In this document: positions 1-8,784 of the stretch, one piece after another
Numbering within the stretch: position 1 is the stretch's first letter
Layout: each line of letters opens with the position of its first letter
NCBI GenBank assembly: GCA_009663185.1
Contig: VJZX01000013.1
Coordinates: 1-64,000 of the forward strand
Origin: Isoptericola halalbus
GTDB lineage: Bacteria; Actinomycetota; Actinomycetes; Actinomycetales; Cellulomonadaceae
Length of the DNA stretch: 64,000 nucleotides
Direction: 5' to 3'
Position numbers and translations under genes: made by a program
The notes under the pieces: generated by a model
Seen by the model: only the letters and a program-made list of their open reading frames with translations
Database searches by the model: none
Told to the model about the DNA's origin: nothing

Positions 1-1506
1 GAGCGCGGCGAGCGGGTCGCCGCCGTCCCGGGCCTGGCGGGCCTGCGCCGTCGCGGCCTCCGCCTCGGTGTGCGCTACCGCGACGGCGGGGTCGCCCGGG
101 GCCAGCCGGCCGGCGTCGGTGATGTCCTGCGTGATCGAGGCGATGCCTCGGTCGAGCCGGGGCCCGGCCTCGGCGAGGTCCGTGCCCGCGCGCTCGACGG
201 CGTCGAGCAGCGTGACCGCCTGCCCGAGCGCGTTCTGCGCGGCACGCGCGTGCGCGACGGCGACGGCCTTCTTGCGCTTGTCCAGGGCCGCGCGGCCCTC
301 GACGACGGCCTGGCGCGCGTTCTCGGCGAGGGCGAGCGCCTGCTCGGGGTTGGTCGCGACGGACTCGAGCGCCGACGCCGGATACACGGCGCGCAGCCCG
401 GCGAGCGTCTGGCGGGCCACCTCGACGCGGTCGGTGATCTCGCCGGCCCGCTGCTCGGTCTCGTCGAGCACCTGCGGGGCGCGGGCCTGCAGCTGGCGGA
501 GGTTGTCGAACGCGGCGGTCTGGGCGTCGAGCGCGTCAGCGGCACTGTCGCAGAGCTTCAGCAGCTCGACGAGCATCTGACGCCGCTGAGGCTCGGACTC
601 CGGGATCTCGTCATCGAGCTCCTGGCGGATCCGGAACGCGCGGCCGACGTCCTGCTTGGCCTGGGCGAGCGCGGTCTCGAACTCGCGCGTCGCCTCGAGC
701 CCGAACTCGGCCTGCGCGAACCCGAGCTCCTGCTCGGACGTCCGGATCGCGTCGTCGATGCTCACGAGTGCGCTGCCGGCGCGGCGGTCCAGGTCGGCGG
801 TCGCGAGCGACTCGAGCGGGTCCTGACCGGGGGCGCCCCGACCCCGTCCGGGCCCGACGCCGGTGCCTGCCTCGGCCGCGCGCCTGCGGCCGCGGTACCA
901 CGCGTAGCCGCCCACGCCGACGAGCGCGAGCGCGCCGATGCCCACGAGCGCTCCCGTCGGGATGCCGTCGTCGCCGCCGAGCACGCCGCCCGAGCCGCCC
1001 GCGACGTCGATCGTCGCGTCCGCCGCCGCGACCGACGTACCCGCCCAGTCGTCCTCGCGCAGCGCGTCGACCGCGGCGTCCTGGATACGGTCGAGGTCGG
1101 AGTCGGTCAGCGCGATGCCCTGGTCGACGCTCAGGCCGTAGACCCGGTCCTCGGTCGCGACGGCGAGGAGCAGGTCGTCGCGACCGAGCCGCGCGTTGTT
1201 CGCCGTCGCGTCGGCCCACTCGAGGCCGTCGAGCCCGTCGAACGAGGCCACGTACACCACGAACAGCTGGTACGGCGTCTCCGTGGCGACGCGGTCGAGC
1301 GCCTCCTGCACCTCGTCCGCGCGGCCCTCGAGCGCCCCGACCTCGTCGGTGACGTCGCCCTCGATGTCGGGCAGCGGGGGCACGGCGTGCGCCGGCGCGG
1401 CGGTGAGCGTCGCGAGGGCGGTCCACGCCGCTGCGAGCAGGAAGGCAGCGACGGCTGCGGCCGCACGTCGCAGCGCGGCCGGATGCGCAGGATTCACGCG
1501 ATGCAT
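1..1506 (-). CDS. TPM-domain membrane protein, C-terminus cut by window edge
   Basis: The reading frame is open from an ATG at 1506 to base 1 without a stop, so the 3' end lies outside the window (502 codons visible). An N-terminal signal segment (LLAAAWTALATLTAAPAHA, about residues 23-42) precedes a TPM (YgcG-type, PF04536) domain at about 50-180, with the typical 'PYQLFVVYV' and 'ALTDSDL' stretches. A glycine-rich hinge and one membrane span (about 175-200, GALVGIGALALVGVGGYAWY) follow, then a long alpha-helical, probably coiled-coil, region rich in Ala, Glu, Gln and Arg. Expected topology is an extracellular TPM domain with a cytoplasmic helical tail. The function of the actinobacterial family is not established. 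Confidence 0.85.
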   Translation of the reverse strand, partial: MHRVNPAHPAALRRAAAAVAAFLLAAAWTALATLTAAPAHAVPPLPDIEGDVTDEVGALEGRADEVQEALDRVATETPYQLFVVYVASFDGLDGLEWADATANNARLGRDDLLLAVATEDRVYGLSVDQGIALTDSDLDRIQDAAVDALREDDWAGTSVAAADATIDVAGGSGGVLGGDDGIPTGALVGIGALALVGVGGYAWYRGRRRAAEAGTGVGPGRGRGAPGQDPLESLATADLDRRAGSALVSIDDAIRTSEQELGFAQAEFGLEATREFETALAQAKQDVGRAFRIRQELDDEIPESEPQRRQMLVELLKLCDSAADALDAQTAAFDNLRQLQARAPQVLDETEQRAGEITDRVEVARQTLAGLRAVYPASALESVATNPEQALALAENARQAVVEGRAALDKRKKAVAVAHARAAQNALGQAVTLLDAVERAGTDLAEAGPRLDRGIASITQDITDAGRLAPGDPAVAVAHTEAEAATAQARQARDGGDPLAAL

Positions 1507-1606
1507 CGTGTCGCGGGGGAGCGCGGCCCGCAATCGGAATGCACCATGACGTGGGGAGATATCGCTGCGGCGGGCAAACGTCGCCCGCGCACGGAGGGGG
1601 ACCATC

Positions 1607-2086
1607 GTGAAGCTCGAGGACGACGTCACGACTGCCGAGGTCTGGCGGGCGGGCGATGCGGACCACCGGTGGAGGGCAACCCTCCACGAGCCACGCATCG
1701 TCGCCCGAGGCGGTGCTCCCAGCCACGACGAGGCCGTCGACCAGGTCACGTTCGCCTGCCGCGCGCTGGCCGGTGACGCCGCCGGCTTCACCGAGCTGGA
1801 CGCGCGCGAGTACGTCGCCGGCCAGACGTGGGTGTTCGCCAGGACGATGCCCGAGAACCCGCACGAGTACGTCGTGCTCACCAGGTCCACCCGGCCGCAC
1901 CAGCACCTGGCGTTCCGTCAGCTCATCCGCGCCCGGGGGGTCGTGAGCACGTTCGGCGGCCGGGAGTTCTGCTACCTCGACATCGACGGCCACCGGTACT
2001 GGGTGCCCCCGACCGACCCGGCGCCTGACGGGCAGAGCTGGACGATCATCAACCGCAAGGCCATCCGAGCACCGGAGGAATCATGA
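1607..2086 (+). CDS. Small protein of unknown function
   Basis: The GTG start at 1607 has a strong ribosome site (GGAGGGGG, 1593-1600) and gives 159 residues. There is no signal peptide or membrane segment. The C-terminal half holds the conserved-looking segments EFCYLDIDGHRYWVPP and WTIINRK. I do not recognise the family. It converges on the oxidoreductase at 2139-3131, with 52 bases between the two stops. The upstream neighbour is divergent, so it is probably monocistronic. Confidence 0.7.
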   Translation: MKLEDDVTTAEVWRAGDADHRWRATLHEPRIVARGGAPSHDEAVDQVTFACRALAGDAAGFTELDAREYVAGQTWVFARTMPENPHEYVVLTRSTRPHQHLAFRQLIRARGVVSTFGGREFCYLDIDGHRYWVPPTDPAPDGQSWTIINRKAIRAPEES

Positions 2087-2138
2087 GGTCTGACGACACC
2101 AGCCGTGGGTGGCGCCCCGAGACGCCCCACCGGTGCGG

Positions 2139-3131
2139 TCACGCGGCCGGGTCCGCGGCCTCGCGGAGCTTGTCGAGCAGGGGCTTCGCCGCGGTGTCGA
2201 GGAACTCGTGCTGCTTCTCGTCGCCGATCTGGATGATCGCCAGGTCGGTGAAGCCGGCCTCCCAGTAGGCAGAGGCGGCCTCGACGATCGCGTCGAGGTC
2301 CGGGCCGCACGGGATGGAGCTCGCGACGTCGTCGGGCCGGACGAACGACGCGGCCCGGGCGAACGCCTCCGTCGTGGGCAGGTTGGCGTTCACGGGCCAG
2401 CCGAGCCCGTTCCAGCGGAACTGGTCGTGCGCGCGGGCGACCGCGGCGTCGGCGTCGAGGTCCCACGAGATCGGCATCTGGCCGATCTTGCGCGACGGCG
2501 GCAGGGACTTCTCGCGGCGCACCCGGTTCCACCGGTCGATCACGCTCGGCTTCGGCTGGGTCGCGATCAGGTGGTCGGCCAGCGGCGCGAACAGCTCGAC
2601 CGAGTGCCGCCCGGAGACGGCGACGCCGATCTCGACGGGAGTCTCGGGGACGTCCCACAGCCGCGCGGAGTCCACCTGGAAATGGTTCCCGCGGTAGCTG
2701 AGCAGCTCGCCGGCGAAGAGCTCGGCGATGATCTCGAGCGCCTCGTACAGCAGCTCGTGGCGCTCGTCGACGGCAGGCCAGCGCGTGCCGACCACGTGCT
2801 CGTTGAGGTTCTCGCCGGAGCCCAGTCCGAGCGTGAACCGTCCGTCGGAGAGCAGGCCGAGCGTCGCCGCCTTCTGCGCGACGACTGCCGGGTGGTAGCG
2901 CAGGGTCGGGCAGGTCACGTACGTCATGAGGCCGACGCGCTCGGTCGCGTGCGCCACCGCGCCCAGCACGCTCCACGCGTACGGGGAGTGCCCCTGCGAC
3001 TCCAGCCACGGGAAGTAGTGGTCGCTCGAGACCTCGAAGTCGAAGCCGACGCGCTCGGCAGCCACCGCGTACTCGACGAGCTGCTTCGGGCCGGACTGCT
3101 CCGTCATGAGGGTGTAGCCGAATCGAGTCAC
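2139..3131 (-). CDS. LLM-class F420-dependent oxidoreductase (TIGR03557-like, G6PDH-related)
   Basis: A 330-residue luciferase-like monooxygenase-fold protein. The N-terminus (MTRFGYTLMTEQSGP), 'VSSDHYFPW', 'VGLMTYVTCPTLRYHPA' and 'GRFTLGLGSGENLNEH' match the F420-dependent glucose-6-phosphate dehydrogenase-like group of Actinobacteria, which binds coenzyme F420 in a TIM barrel. Members transfer hydride between F420 and small substrates; the exact substrate cannot be read from sequence. Length is normal for the family. The gene is transcribed toward 1607-2086. Confidence 0.88.
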   Translation of the reverse strand: MTRFGYTLMTEQSGPKQLVEYAVAAERVGFDFEVSSDHYFPWLESQGHSPYAWSVLGAVAHATERVGLMTYVTCPTLRYHPAVVAQKAATLGLLSDGRFTLGLGSGENLNEHVVGTRWPAVDERHELLYEALEIIAELFAGELLSYRGNHFQVDSARLWDVPETPVEIGVAVSGRHSVELFAPLADHLIATQPKPSVIDRWNRVRREKSLPPSRKIGQMPISWDLDADAAVARAHDQFRWNGLGWPVNANLPTTEAFARAASFVRPDDVASSIPCGPDLDAIVEAASAYWEAGFTDLAIIQIGDEKQHEFLDTAAKPLLDKLREAADPAA

Positions 3132-3188
3132 GCCTCCACGGTGCGGCGGTGCGCCGCGTCCCGCACGTCGACCGAACGGCCGAGGGAC

Positions 3189-4868
3189 CTACGCGACGGC
3201 GTCGAGGTCCTCCGCGTCGACGATGCGGTAGGCGTACCCCTGCTCGGCGAGGAACCGCTGCCGGTGGGCGGCGAACTCCTGGTCCACGGTGTCGCGCGCG
3301 ACGACGGCGTAGAAGTGCGCCGTGCGCCCGTCGGACTTGGGCCGCATGACGCGCCCCAGCCGCTGCGCCTCCTCCTGTCGCGACCCGAACGACCCGGACA
3401 CCTGGACCGCCACGGACGCCTCGGGCAGGTCGATCGAGAAGTTCGCGACCTTGCTGACCACGAGCCGCGAGATCTCCCCGGACCGGAACGCCTCGAACAG
3501 GCGCTGGCGCTCGCGGACCGTCGTCGCGCCGGTGATGAGCGGCGCGTCGAGGTGCTCCGCCAGCTCCTCGAGCTGGTCGAGGTACTGCCCGATGACGAGC
3601 ACCTGGTCGTCCGGGTAGGAGGCGACGATCCGCTCGACGACGCGGTTCTTGCCCGGCGCGCACGCGGCGAGCCGGTACTTGTCCTCGGGCTCGGCGGTCG
3701 CGTAGACCATGCGCTCGTGCTCGGGCAGCGTGAGCCGCACCTCGACGCAGTCGGCGGGCGCGATGTAGCCCTGAGCCTCGATGTCCTTCCACGGCGCGTC
3801 GTAGCGCTTGGGCCCGATGAGGGAGAACACCTCGTCCTCGCGGCCGTCCTCGCGCACGAGCGTGGCCGTGAGCCCGAGCCGGCGGCGCGCCTGCAGGTCC
3901 GCCGTCATGCGGAAGACCGGCGCGGGCAGCAGGTGCACCTCGTCGTAGACGACGAGCCCCCAGTCCCGCGCGTCGAGCAGCTCGAGGTGCGTGTACACGC
4001 CCTTACGCCTGGTCGTGAGCACCTGGTAGGTCGCGATCGTGACGGGCTTGATCTCCTTGCGTGCGCCCGAGTACTCGCCGATCTCGTCCTCGGTGAGCGA
4101 CGTGCGGCGCACGAGCTCGTCGCGCCACTGCCGGGCGCTGACCGTGTTGGTCACGAGGATGAGCGTCGTCGTGCCGGAACGGGCCATCGCGGCGGCGCCG
4201 ACGATCGTCTTGCCCGCGCCGCACGGCAGCACGACGACGCCGGACCCGCCGTGCCAGAACCCGTCGACGGCCTGCGCCTGGTAGGGGCGCATCGCCCAGT
4301 CCTTGGCCTTCTCGTTCGGGGTGCGGGGCTTCGTCGTGGGCGACAGGGCGATCGGGTGCTTCTCGCCGTCGACGTAGCCGGCGAGGTCCTCGGCCGGCCA
4401 ACCGAGCTTGACCAGCACCTGCTTGAGGTGGCCGCGCTCGGACGGGTGCACGACGACGGTCTCGTCGTCGAGCCGTGCGCCCACCATGCCCGTGGTCCGC
4501 CGCGACTTGAGCACCTCCTCGAGCACCGCGCGGTCGGTGGACTCCAGGACGAGCCCGTGCGTCGGGTGCGACACGAGCCGCAGCCGGCCGTAGCGCGCCA
4601 TGGTCTCCGCGAGGTCGACGAGCAGCGCGTGCGGCACCGGGTAGCGCGAGTACTCGATGAGCGTGTCCACGACCTGCTCGGCGTCGTGCCCCGCGGCGCG
4701 CGCGTTCCACAGCCCGAGGTTCGTCAGGCGATACGTGTGGATGTGCTCGGGCGCGCGCTCGAGCTCGGCGAACGGCGCGATGGCGCGGCGTGCGTCGTCG
4801 CCGCGGGGGTGGTCGACCTCGAGGAGGATCGACTTGTCGCTCTGGACGATGAGCGGGCCGTCCGTCAT
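3189..4868 (-). CDS. XPB-family DNA repair helicase
   Basis: A 559-residue superfamily 2 helicase. It has an N-terminal XPB damage-recognition-like domain (about 1-180), RecA1 with Walker A PCGAGKT (215-221), the DEVH box (309-312), the XPB-specific RED triplet within LVREDGRED (about 337-345), and RecA2 with motif VI (EEAQRLGRVMRPK). This is the bacterial form of the TFIIH helicase, with ATP-dependent 3'-5' unwinding; its bacterial cell role is not fully settled. It lies 87 bp downstream of the helicase-associated protein gene, an order common in Actinobacteria, and 20-bp tandem repeats fill the gap. RBS AAAGGA precedes the ATG. Confidence 0.95.
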   Translation of the reverse strand: MTDGPLIVQSDKSILLEVDHPRGDDARRAIAPFAELERAPEHIHTYRLTNLGLWNARAAGHDAEQVVDTLIEYSRYPVPHALLVDLAETMARYGRLRLVSHPTHGLVLESTDRAVLEEVLKSRRTTGMVGARLDDETVVVHPSERGHLKQVLVKLGWPAEDLAGYVDGEKHPIALSPTTKPRTPNEKAKDWAMRPYQAQAVDGFWHGGSGVVVLPCGAGKTIVGAAAMARSGTTTLILVTNTVSARQWRDELVRRTSLTEDEIGEYSGARKEIKPVTIATYQVLTTRRKGVYTHLELLDARDWGLVVYDEVHLLPAPVFRMTADLQARRRLGLTATLVREDGREDEVFSLIGPKRYDAPWKDIEAQGYIAPADCVEVRLTLPEHERMVYATAEPEDKYRLAACAPGKNRVVERIVASYPDDQVLVIGQYLDQLEELAEHLDAPLITGATTVRERQRLFEAFRSGEISRLVVSKVANFSIDLPEASVAVQVSGSFGSRQEEAQRLGRVMRPKSDGRTAHFYAVVARDTVDQEFAAHRQRFLAEQGYAYRIVDAEDLDAVA

Positions 4869-4895
4869 GCGGTTCCTTTCGTTCGTCCTTCGTTT

Positions 4896-4975
4896 CTACC
4901 TCGCGAGAAAGTGCGCTACCTCGGCGGAAAGCGTGCTACCTCGCGGGAGAGTGCGCTACCTCGCGGGGCGTTCCT
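4896..4975. repeat. Four 20-bp tandem repeats overlapping a stop codon
   Basis: Units begin at 4896, 4916, 4936 and 4956 and share CTACCTCGSG followed by a purine-rich part and GTGCG or GCGTG. The first three are nearly identical; the fourth runs into coding sequence. The TAG stop of the 4956-7502 gene lies within the fourth unit (bases 4956-4958, reverse strand). Function unknown. Confidence 0.8.
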
Positions 4976-7502
4976 CGACCTCGGGGGCCGGGGAGACCGA
5001 CGCGATGCGGTGCACCGCGATGGTCAGCTCGGCCTCGCGGTCGGCGTCGAGCGCGCGCAGCCTGCCGCCGTCGAGCCGCAGGGGCTTGAGCTCGCGCCGC
5101 TCCAGGCCGCCGGTGCCGCCGACCATCTCGACCCACACCCGTCGCCCGTCGCGCAGCGCGTCGTGCAGGAGGCCCAACGCCTCGCCCGGGTCGTCTGTTC
5201 CGCGGCGTCCGGCACGTGCGGCCACCCGCGCCGCGGCATGGGTCTGCCCGACGGCGGCACCCGCCCGGTCCGCACCGTTGCCGGTCGCGGCGCTCGCCGC
5301 GGCCGGGGTGCCGCCGTCGGCGAAGCTCCAGCCGTCGGCGGGGCTCCACCCGTCGGTGGGGCTCCAGCCGTCGGCCGAGATGCCGCCGTCGGCGGCGCGC
5401 AGCCGCGCGACGAGCGAGGCCCGCCCCTCGTCGGTGACGGGAGACGTCGTCGCCGAGGACGTGCCGCGCCGCCCGAGGCCGGAACGGTCGACCCGCGGCA
5501 CGGCGCGCAGCCGCCCGAGCACGCGGCCGTCGGGCCCCTCGAGCGCGGACAGCAGGCCGCGCTCGCGCAGCGCGTCGTGCAGCTCGGCGGGCGGGACGGA
5601 GGCGGCGAGCACGGTCGGCGCGAGCCGGACCAGCCCGAGCGAGGCGAGCCGCGGGTCCGCGACCAGTCCGGCGAGCACGGTCGGGTCGGCGGCCCGGACG
5701 TACGACGACGCGCCGCCGATCCGCAGTGCCTCGTGGCGGCGCGCCGTGTCCCGCACGAGGTACTCGAGCGGCTGCGGCACCGGCACGGGGGACCGGCGTG
5801 CCAGCTCACCGAGCAGCTCGTCGGCGGTGGTGCCGTGGTCGAGCGCGCGCGTGACCGACGCCGGCGTGAACCGCACCGTGAGGGCCGCGCCGCGCGACTC
5901 CGCATCGGCGGCGCGCTCGAGGAGCCGCGCGAGCGCCATCGAGGGGCGGCCGGGCACGATGCCCGTGAGGTCGCCCTGCAGCAGGACCTCCTCGACCTCG
6001 AGCGGCAGCACGGCGCGCAGCGCGTCCTCGAGCGCGGTGTCGGACCGGGCGTCCCCGGGCAGATGGTCGGGCACGTGGGCGAGGAACGCCCGGCCCGGCG
6101 CGGAGATCGCGCCCGCACCGGTGACGCCCAGCAGCGCGGCCTCGCGCAGCAGGCCCGCCACCGCCGGTTCCGGCGGCACCGCGCGCGGCGTGCGCCAGCG
6201 CAGCACCGTCATGACGTCCTCGAGCCCGAGCGCGGTCCCCGGCTGCTCCGCGAGCACCGACAGCACCTGCCCGCGCAGCCGCGGCACCCACGGCCGGTGC
6301 AGGTCGGGCGACAGCGGCGCCCGGACGTTGCCCTTCTCGTCGCGCGACCCCACCTGCCACGGGGTGCGGCGCGAGCCCGCCCACGGCTCGACGAGCAGCG
6401 CCCACCGCGCCGCGTCGTCGAGCTCGTCCCACGTGTCGGCGCGCGTCGTGGGCGCGTACGACGCCGGGGCGTCGCCGTCGTCGGTCACGAGGCCGGCGCC
6501 CGCGGCGAGCTCGACGACGAACGCCGCCGTCGTCTCGTCGATGCCGATCGCCTGCGCGGTGCGCCGGAGCTCGCGCACGCCGAGGCCGCCCGCCCGCAGC
6601 ACGGGCGGCGGCTCGTCCTCCCACGCCGCGATGAGCCGGTCGACCCACCGCACCAGCTCGAGCGCCGCGCTCACGGCGTCGGAGTCGGCGCTCGCGGCGG
6701 GGACGGTGCGGCCCTCGGGCCGTGGCGCGGCGAGCTCGGGCGAGCGATGGGTGCGTCCGCCGCGCAGCGAGAGCCCGACGTCGCGCGGCAGGAGCACGTG
6801 CCGCGCGTCGGAGCGCAGCAGCAGCCCGGCGTCGACGAGCGCGTCGACCGCGCGGCGCGGCCCTGTCCCCGGAGGCGGCACGACGCCGACCGGCGGGCCC
6901 CACGCGAGCGCGTCGAGCACCTCGCGCGCGCCGGGAGGGAAGGCGTCCCCCGACGTCCGTCTCTGTCCGTCGCCTTCCGGGGCCGGATCGGTGACGGACA
7001 GAGACGCAGGTTGCTCCGACGCCGGCCGGGCGGGGCCGAGCCCGGCGGGGTACGGGCCGAGCGCCTCGTCGAGCCCGGGCGACGGTCGCAGGTCGGGCTC
7101 GCCCGGCTCGCCGGCGTCCCACAGGAGCGCGGCCTCGAGCGCCGCGTCGATCATCTGCCCGACGACGGCACGCGCGTCGGGTGCGTCTGTCGCGGTGGGC
7201 TCGGTCTCGGTCCCCACGCGGTCGGCGCCGATCGCGGCGACCACGCGCTCGGGGCTCACCGGGTCGGGGCCGCCGTCGGACAGAGCGAGGACCGCCTCGA
7301 GGAGCTGAAGCGTCCGGGCGTCGGAGTGCGCGAGCGCGCGCTCGAGGCTCGTGCGGCTCGACGCGCGCGCCGCGAGCGAGCGCAGCGTCGAGGGCGACGG
7401 CGTCGCGAGGTCGGGCCGGGCGCGGAGCAGCGCGACGAGCGCGGCGTCCGGGCGGGTGCGGATCGCGTCGGTGAAGGTGCGTGGGGCCGGCGTACTGGCC
7501 AT
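4956..7502 (-). CDS. Helicase-associated domain protein (Helicase_C_3-like) with WYL-like C-terminus
   Basis: An 848-residue protein of the actinobacterial family encoded next to XPB (PF13625, XPB/Ssl2-like helicase-associated). The central part (about residues 390-640) includes 'EVEEVLLQGDLTGIVPGRPS' and a winged-helix-like segment. The last about 80 residues (EALGLLHDALRDGRRVWVEM to the end) resemble a WYL ligand-binding domain. A low-complexity linker with repeated DGWSP/DGWSF units lies at about 715-740. At about residues 160-185 a reverse-complement-symmetric DNA element (6958-7006) is translated in frame. It probably acts with XPB in DNA repair or regulation (inference from context). 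Confidence 0.85.
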   Translation of the reverse strand: MASTPAPRTFTDAIRTRPDAALVALLRARPDLATPSPSTLRSLAARASSRTSLERALAHSDARTLQLLEAVLALSDGGPDPVSPERVVAAIGADRVGTETEPTATDAPDARAVVGQMIDAALEAALLWDAGEPGEPDLRPSPGLDEALGPYPAGLGPARPASEQPASLSVTDPAPEGDGQRRTSGDAFPPGAREVLDALAWGPPVGVVPPPGTGPRRAVDALVDAGLLLRSDARHVLLPRDVGLSLRGGRTHRSPELAAPRPEGRTVPAASADSDAVSAALELVRWVDRLIAAWEDEPPPVLRAGGLGVRELRRTAQAIGIDETTAAFVVELAAGAGLVTDDGDAPASYAPTTRADTWDELDDAARWALLVEPWAGSRRTPWQVGSRDEKGNVRAPLSPDLHRPWVPRLRGQVLSVLAEQPGTALGLEDVMTVLRWRTPRAVPPEPAVAGLLREAALLGVTGAGAISAPGRAFLAHVPDHLPGDARSDTALEDALRAVLPLEVEEVLLQGDLTGIVPGRPSMALARLLERAADAESRGAALTVRFTPASVTRALDHGTTADELLGELARRSPVPVPQPLEYLVRDTARRHEALRIGGASSYVRAADPTVLAGLVADPRLASLGLVRLAPTVLAASVPPAELHDALRERGLLSALEGPDGRVLGRLRAVPRVDRSGLGRRGTSSATTSPVTDEGRASLVARLRAADGGISADGWSPTDGWSPADGWSFADGGTPAAASAATGNGADRAGAAVGQTHAAARVAARAGRRGTDDPGEALGLLHDALRDGRRVWVEMVGGTGGLERRELKPLRLDGGRLRALDADREAELTIAVHRIASVSPAPEVEERPAR
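6958..7006. repeat. Inverted repeat inside a coding sequence
   Basis: Perfect 14-base arms CGTCTCTGTCCGTC (6958-6971) and its complement (6993-7006) are separated by 21 bases. The element lies wholly within the 4956-7502 gene and is translated as part of a Pro/Asp/Gly-rich linker. It is unrelated in sequence to the GAGCGGAC palindrome family. Confidence 0.75.
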
Positions 7503-7535
7503 CTGATCGATGCTACGCGCCCCGCCTGTGCGGGC

Positions 7536-7640
7536 TCAGGCGACGACGGCGGCGAGCTCGCCCGCCACGGTCGCGCGGCAGACGTCCTGCCACGGCGTGG
7601 GCTCGATGCCGAACCGGTCGCGCGCGGCGGGTTGCTCGGG
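7536..7640 (-). pseudogene. C-terminal fragment of an NAD-dependent epimerase/SDR-like protein
   Basis: Reading the minus strand to the TGA at 7536-7538 gives about 32 residues ending DRFGIEPTPWQDVCRATV and then GELAAVVA. This looks like the end of an actinobacterial epimerase/dehydratase (compare 'RFGxxPTPWxxVxRxTV'). No start codon or Rossmann domain lies upstream; the frame runs at once into the promoter region of the TetR-like gene. I read it as a deletion remnant. The family assignment rests on this short motif only. Confidence 0.45.
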
Positions 7641-7666
7641 GTGTGTGCCGTGCCACCCTGACGCAC

Positions 7667-8298
7667 ATGACTGAACGGACGACGGCGCGCACGGTCCGGG
7701 CCCGGGCACGGGAGGGCCTGACGCGCGAGATCCTCGCCGCGGCGCGCGAGCGACTGACCGCCGAGGGACCGGCCGCCCTCTCGCTGCGGGCCGTCGCACG
7801 CGACGTCGGGATGGTGTCGTCCGCGGTCTACCGCTACTTCCTGAGCCGCGACGCGCTGCGGACCGCGCTGATCGTCGAGTGCTACGACGAGCTGGGCGCC
7901 GCGGTCGAGAGCGCGGGGGCCGCGGTGGACCGCGCCGACCTGCCCGGACGCTGGCTCGCCGCCTGCCGGGCGGTGCGTGCGTGGTCGGTCGAGCACCCGG
8001 GGGAGTTCGCCCTGCTGTACGGCACGCCCGTGCCCGGGTACGCCGCGCCGCAGGGCGCGAGTTCGTGGTCGCGCGGGCCCTGACCACCGAGGCGCCGCCC
8101 GAGACCGTCGCGCGCACGCTCATGGCGTGGACCACGGTGTTCGGCACGGTGTCGTTCGAGCTCTTCGGGCGCCTCGTCGGCTCGGTCACCGACGCCGCGG
8201 CGTGGTTCGACGCCGTCGCGGTGCGGCTGGGCCGGGACCTGGGGATCGGCGTCGCCCGCCGCGAAACGGATGCGACGACGAGGCCCGCCGCCCGGTAG
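7667..8298 (+). pseudogene. TetR/AcrR-family regulator, broken by frameshift and internal deletion
   Basis: The ATG at 7667 opens a clear TetR N-terminus: helix-turn-helix LSLRAVARDVGMVSSAVYRY, then the ligand-domain start ending FALLYGTPVPGYAAP. That frame stops at 8083 after an unrelated tail (QGASSWSRGP). A second frame, from about 8056 to the TGA at 8296-8298, carries the rest of a WHG-type (PF13305) C-domain: ETVARTLMAWTTVFGTVSFE, LFGRLVGSVTDAAAWFDA. Compared with the family, roughly 30-45 residues between GYAAP and this block are missing, so a frame-shifting deletion near 8045-8070 is likely rather than a one-base error. The N-terminal DNA-binding part could still be made. Confidence 0.7.
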
Positions 8299-8389
8299 CC
8301 TGGGATTTCTGGCCGCACGTTCGCACGGACCCGTCAGGACGGGGCGCGCGGCCGTCCCCGAGCAATCGAACGAGTACGAAGAGGTTCAG

Positions 8390-8773
8390 GTGCCCACCGG
8401 CAAGGTCAAGTGGTACGACGAAGAGCGCGGCTTCGGATTCATCGCGGGCGACGACGGCGGCGAGGTCTTCCTGCACGCGTCGGCTCTGCCGGCCGGCTCG
8501 ACGAGCCCGAAGCCCGGTACGCGCGTGGACTACGGCGTCGCGGACGGGCGCCGCGGCCCCTCGGCGCTGTCGGTCAAGGTGCTGGACCCGGCCCCGTCGG
8601 TCGTCAAGGCCAAGCGCAAGCCGCCGTCGGAGATGGCGACCATCGTGGAGGACCTCATCACGGTCCTCGACCGCACGGGTGACCAGCTCAAGCGGGGCAA
8701 GTACCCCGAGAGCGGGGCCGCCAAGCGGGTCGCGACGCTGCTGCGCGCCGTCGCGGACGACCTCGAGGCCTGA
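8390..8773 (+). CDS. Cold-shock-domain protein with C-terminal extension
   Basis: The GTG start at 8390 (RBS GAAGAGG) gives 127 residues. Residues 1-65 are a cold-shock OB-fold with RNP-like motifs KWYDEERGFGFI and EVFLHASAL; it binds single-stranded RNA or DNA. The extra about 60 residues (KAKRKPPSEMATIVEDLI to VADDLEA) form a helical domain absent from the 65-70 residue CspA proteins but common in actinobacterial homologues. It is followed after 11 bp by the DUF3027 gene and is probably co-transcribed. Confidence 0.9.
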   Translation: MPTGKVKWYDEERGFGFIAGDDGGEVFLHASALPAGSTSPKPGTRVDYGVADGRRGPSALSVKVLDPAPSVVKAKRKPPSEMATIVEDLITVLDRTGDQLKRGKYPESGAAKRVATLLRAVADDLEA

Positions 8774-8784
8774 GAGGACAACCC

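Noticed and set aside
4896-4975. CRISPR array
   Set aside because: The units are contiguous 20-bp tandem copies without unique spacers, and no cas gene is present.
2109-7661. A 1850-residue open frame on the plus strand opposite several genes
   Set aside because: High GC content keeps several frames open; the sequence is low-complexity Arg/Gly/Asp-rich and lies across three well-supported minus-strand genes.
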